In this document: positions 5,513 through 6,771 of the stretch, piece by piece
Layout: every line of letters begins with the position of its first letter
How positions within the stretch are numbered: position 1 is the stretch's first letter
Source: Candidatus Poseidonia sp.
GTDB lineage: Archaea > Thermoplasmatota > Poseidoniia > Poseidoniales > Poseidoniaceae
Direction of reading: 5' to 3'
Length of the DNA: 6,771 bases
NCBI GenBank assembly: GCA_013330155.1
Contig: DUIU01000156.1
Location: 200-6,970 of the forward strand
Position numbers and translations under genes: made by a program
The notes under the pieces: generated by a model
Seen by the model: the letters and a program-made list of their open reading frames with translations, nothing else
Told to the model about the DNA's origin: nothing
Databases searched by the model: none

Positions 5513-6771
5513 ATGGGCCAACGCAAAGCGAAGCGAGGTATACCTTCGAAGAGCGAGAATTTCAACGAGTGGTATCCATTCATCGTTGAAGCCGCCGAGT
5601 TGGTTGACAAGCGCTATCCAATCAAGGGTATGGACGTTTGGCGGCCTTATGGATGGAAGACCATGAAACTCATCGATGCCCTGACGCACGCTGAGATGGA
5701 ACGCACCAACCACGAAGAAGTAAACTTCCCCTTACTTATTCCTGAGAATCTCCTCGAGAAAGAAAATGCCCTTGTGGCTCGGCTCAAGCGAGCCCGCGAA
5801 GAAGGCGTGGACCCCGATGACCTTCGGGACGAGGAAGAGGAAGGCGGCTTCAAGAAAGAAGTCTACTGGGTAAAACACGCTGGCGACAACGACCTTGACA
5901 TTCCGATGTTTTTGCGACCGACCTCAGAGACGGCCATGTACACGATGTTTCCATTGTGGATTCGTTCCCACAAGGACCTGCCCTTGAAACTCTACCAGAT
6001 GGTCAACACGTTCCGTTATGAGACCAAGCAAACCCGCTCCTTCATACGTGTTCGAGAGATTCACTTCTTCGAAGCTCACACGGCTCACGCTGACGAAGAG
6101 GACGCCAGCCGACAAATCGCTGAAGACTTGGAGATTGTTGACCGGCTCATGCACGACCTCTGCTTGCCTATCATCAAAGCAAAGAGGCCCGTTTGGGACA
6201 CGTTCCCTGGCGCATGGTACACCATTGGTATTGACGCCGTCATGCCCAACGGACGCACCTTGCAAGTGGCCTCCTGCCACCACTATCGTGACCAATGGGC
6301 CAAAGCCTTCGATGTGACTTACGAAAACCTGGAAGCCAAACAAACCCATTGCCATCAAACCACCTACGGAATGTCAGAACGGCTGCTTGGTGCGGTCGTT
6401 GGGATGCATGGAGATGAAAACGGATTGATCATGCCTCCAAAGATTGCGCCTTTCCAGGTGGTGATTTGCCCAATGATTCGCAAAAACCTCGAAGTCGATA
6501 CAGTGGCTGTCGCTCATGAGGTGGCTGAACAACTCAAAGCCCGTGGCCTTCGAGTTAAAGTGGACGACCGTGACCTTCACCCTGGTCAGAAGTACTACGA
6601 TTGGGAAATCAAGGGCGTACCGCTCCGACTTGACATTGGTCCTCGTGATATAGCCCAAGGAACCGCCTTTGCTGCTCGAAGAACAGGTGGAAAGGAACCC
6701 CTTCCAATGGACAACATCGTTGATGAATGCTACCGGGTTCTTGGTGAAATTAGCGATGAACTTCGTTCACG
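5513..6771 (+). CDS. proS: Prolyl-tRNA synthetase, archaeal type (3' end missing)
   Basis: Class II synthetase that charges tRNA-Pro; cytosolic. The reading frame stays open to the last base of the window, giving 419 residues plus two bases of the next codon. Landmarks: SENFNEWY (14-21), VDKRYPIKG and the motif-1 region MDVWRPYGWK (40-49), proline-binding RPTSET (135-140), motif 2 NTFRYETKQTRSFIRVRE (165-182) with EAHTAH (187-192), and motif 3 VGMHGDENGLIMPPKIAP (296-313). The anticodon-binding domain begins near 314 (VKVDDRDLHPGQKYYDWEIKGVPLRLDIGPRD follows). The wording is closest to the Methanocaldococcus jannaschii enzyme. The C-terminal extension lies beyond the window. Residues about 86-111 contain a charged insertion. 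The start is uncertain: ATG 5513 gives a family-like N-terminus, with GAGG 14 nt upstream; ATGs at 5468 and 5471 would overlap the previous gene by up to 20 bp. Confidence 0.94.
   Translation, partial: MGQRKAKRGIPSKSENFNEWYPFIVEAAELVDKRYPIKGMDVWRPYGWKTMKLIDALTHAEMERTNHEEVNFPLLIPENLLEKENALVARLKRAREEGVDPDDLRDEEEEGGFKKEVYWVKHAGDNDLDIPMFLRPTSETAMYTMFPLWIRSHKDLPLKLYQMVNTFRYETKQTRSFIRVREIHFFEAHTAHADEEDASRQIAEDLEIVDRLMHDLCLPIIKAKRPVWDTFPGAWYTIGIDAVMPNGRTLQVASCHHYRDQWAKAFDVTYENLEAKQTHCHQTTYGMSERLLGAVVGMHGDENGLIMPPKIAPFQVVICPMIRKNLEVDTVAVAHEVAEQLKARGLRVKVDDRDLHPGQKYYDWEIKGVPLRLDIGPRDIAQGTAFAARRTGGKEPLPMDNIVDECYRVLGEISDELRS

Noticed and set aside
5924..6358. - strand open frame of 144 codons opposite proS
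   Set aside because: Lies wholly inside the strongly conserved ProRS motif region; antisense shadow.
1..6771. tRNA, rRNA, CRISPR, insertion sequence or phage/defence system
   Set aside because: No cloverleaf, repeat array, transposase or terminal repeats were seen; the window is dense housekeeping and membrane-protein coding sequence.

Overview
The window looks like a piece of a euryarchaeal chromosome, most likely from Thermoplasmatota and possibly Marine Group II (Poseidoniales). The direct support is an archaeal-type TrmY (tRNA pseudouridine-54 N1-methyltransferase), a CoaBC that lacks the cysteine clamp of bacterial Dfp, and a prolyl-tRNA synthetase of the Methanocaldococcus type. The order-level placement is inference, since no 16S or other marker is present. 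The DNA is almost fully coding, and four genes share the same ribosome-binding geometry (GAGG exactly 7 nt before the start codon). No mobile element, CRISPR array, tRNA or rRNA was seen.

Layout: (1) On the + strand, an EamA/DMT-type transporter (3-983) is followed 9 nt later by an enlarged SurE nucleotidase (993-1979). (2) On the - strand, coaBC (3788-2586) leads a tight two-gene unit with trmY (2583-1969). Only 2 nt separate the coaBC stop from the trmY start, and the trmY tail overlaps the surE tail by 11 bp in convergent orientation. (3) A 92-nt divergent spacer (3789-3880) separates coaBC from a + strand run. That run holds a four-helix membrane protein with a C-terminal zinc ribbon (3881-4519), a two-helix membrane protein with a soluble N-terminal half (4597-5202), a three-helix protein resembling the CBU_0592 family (5209-5487), and proS (5513 onward, cut off by the window end).

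Functionally, most recognisable genes are housekeeping: nucleotide salvage, coenzyme A synthesis, tRNA modification and tRNA charging. The least understood part is the cluster of three small membrane proteins between coaBC and proS. The 77-nt spacer 4520-4596 holds T-tracts and three mutually exclusive complementary pairings, one of which covers the Shine-Dalgarno sequence of the next gene; this resembles a translational switch. Second-tier oddities are apparent replacements of key residues in CoaBC (the His75 position of E. coli Dfp) and TrmY (a conserved Cys), and lineage-type insertions in SurE and ProRS. Apart from the two spacers named, no stretch lacks a gene; the longest is under 100 nt.
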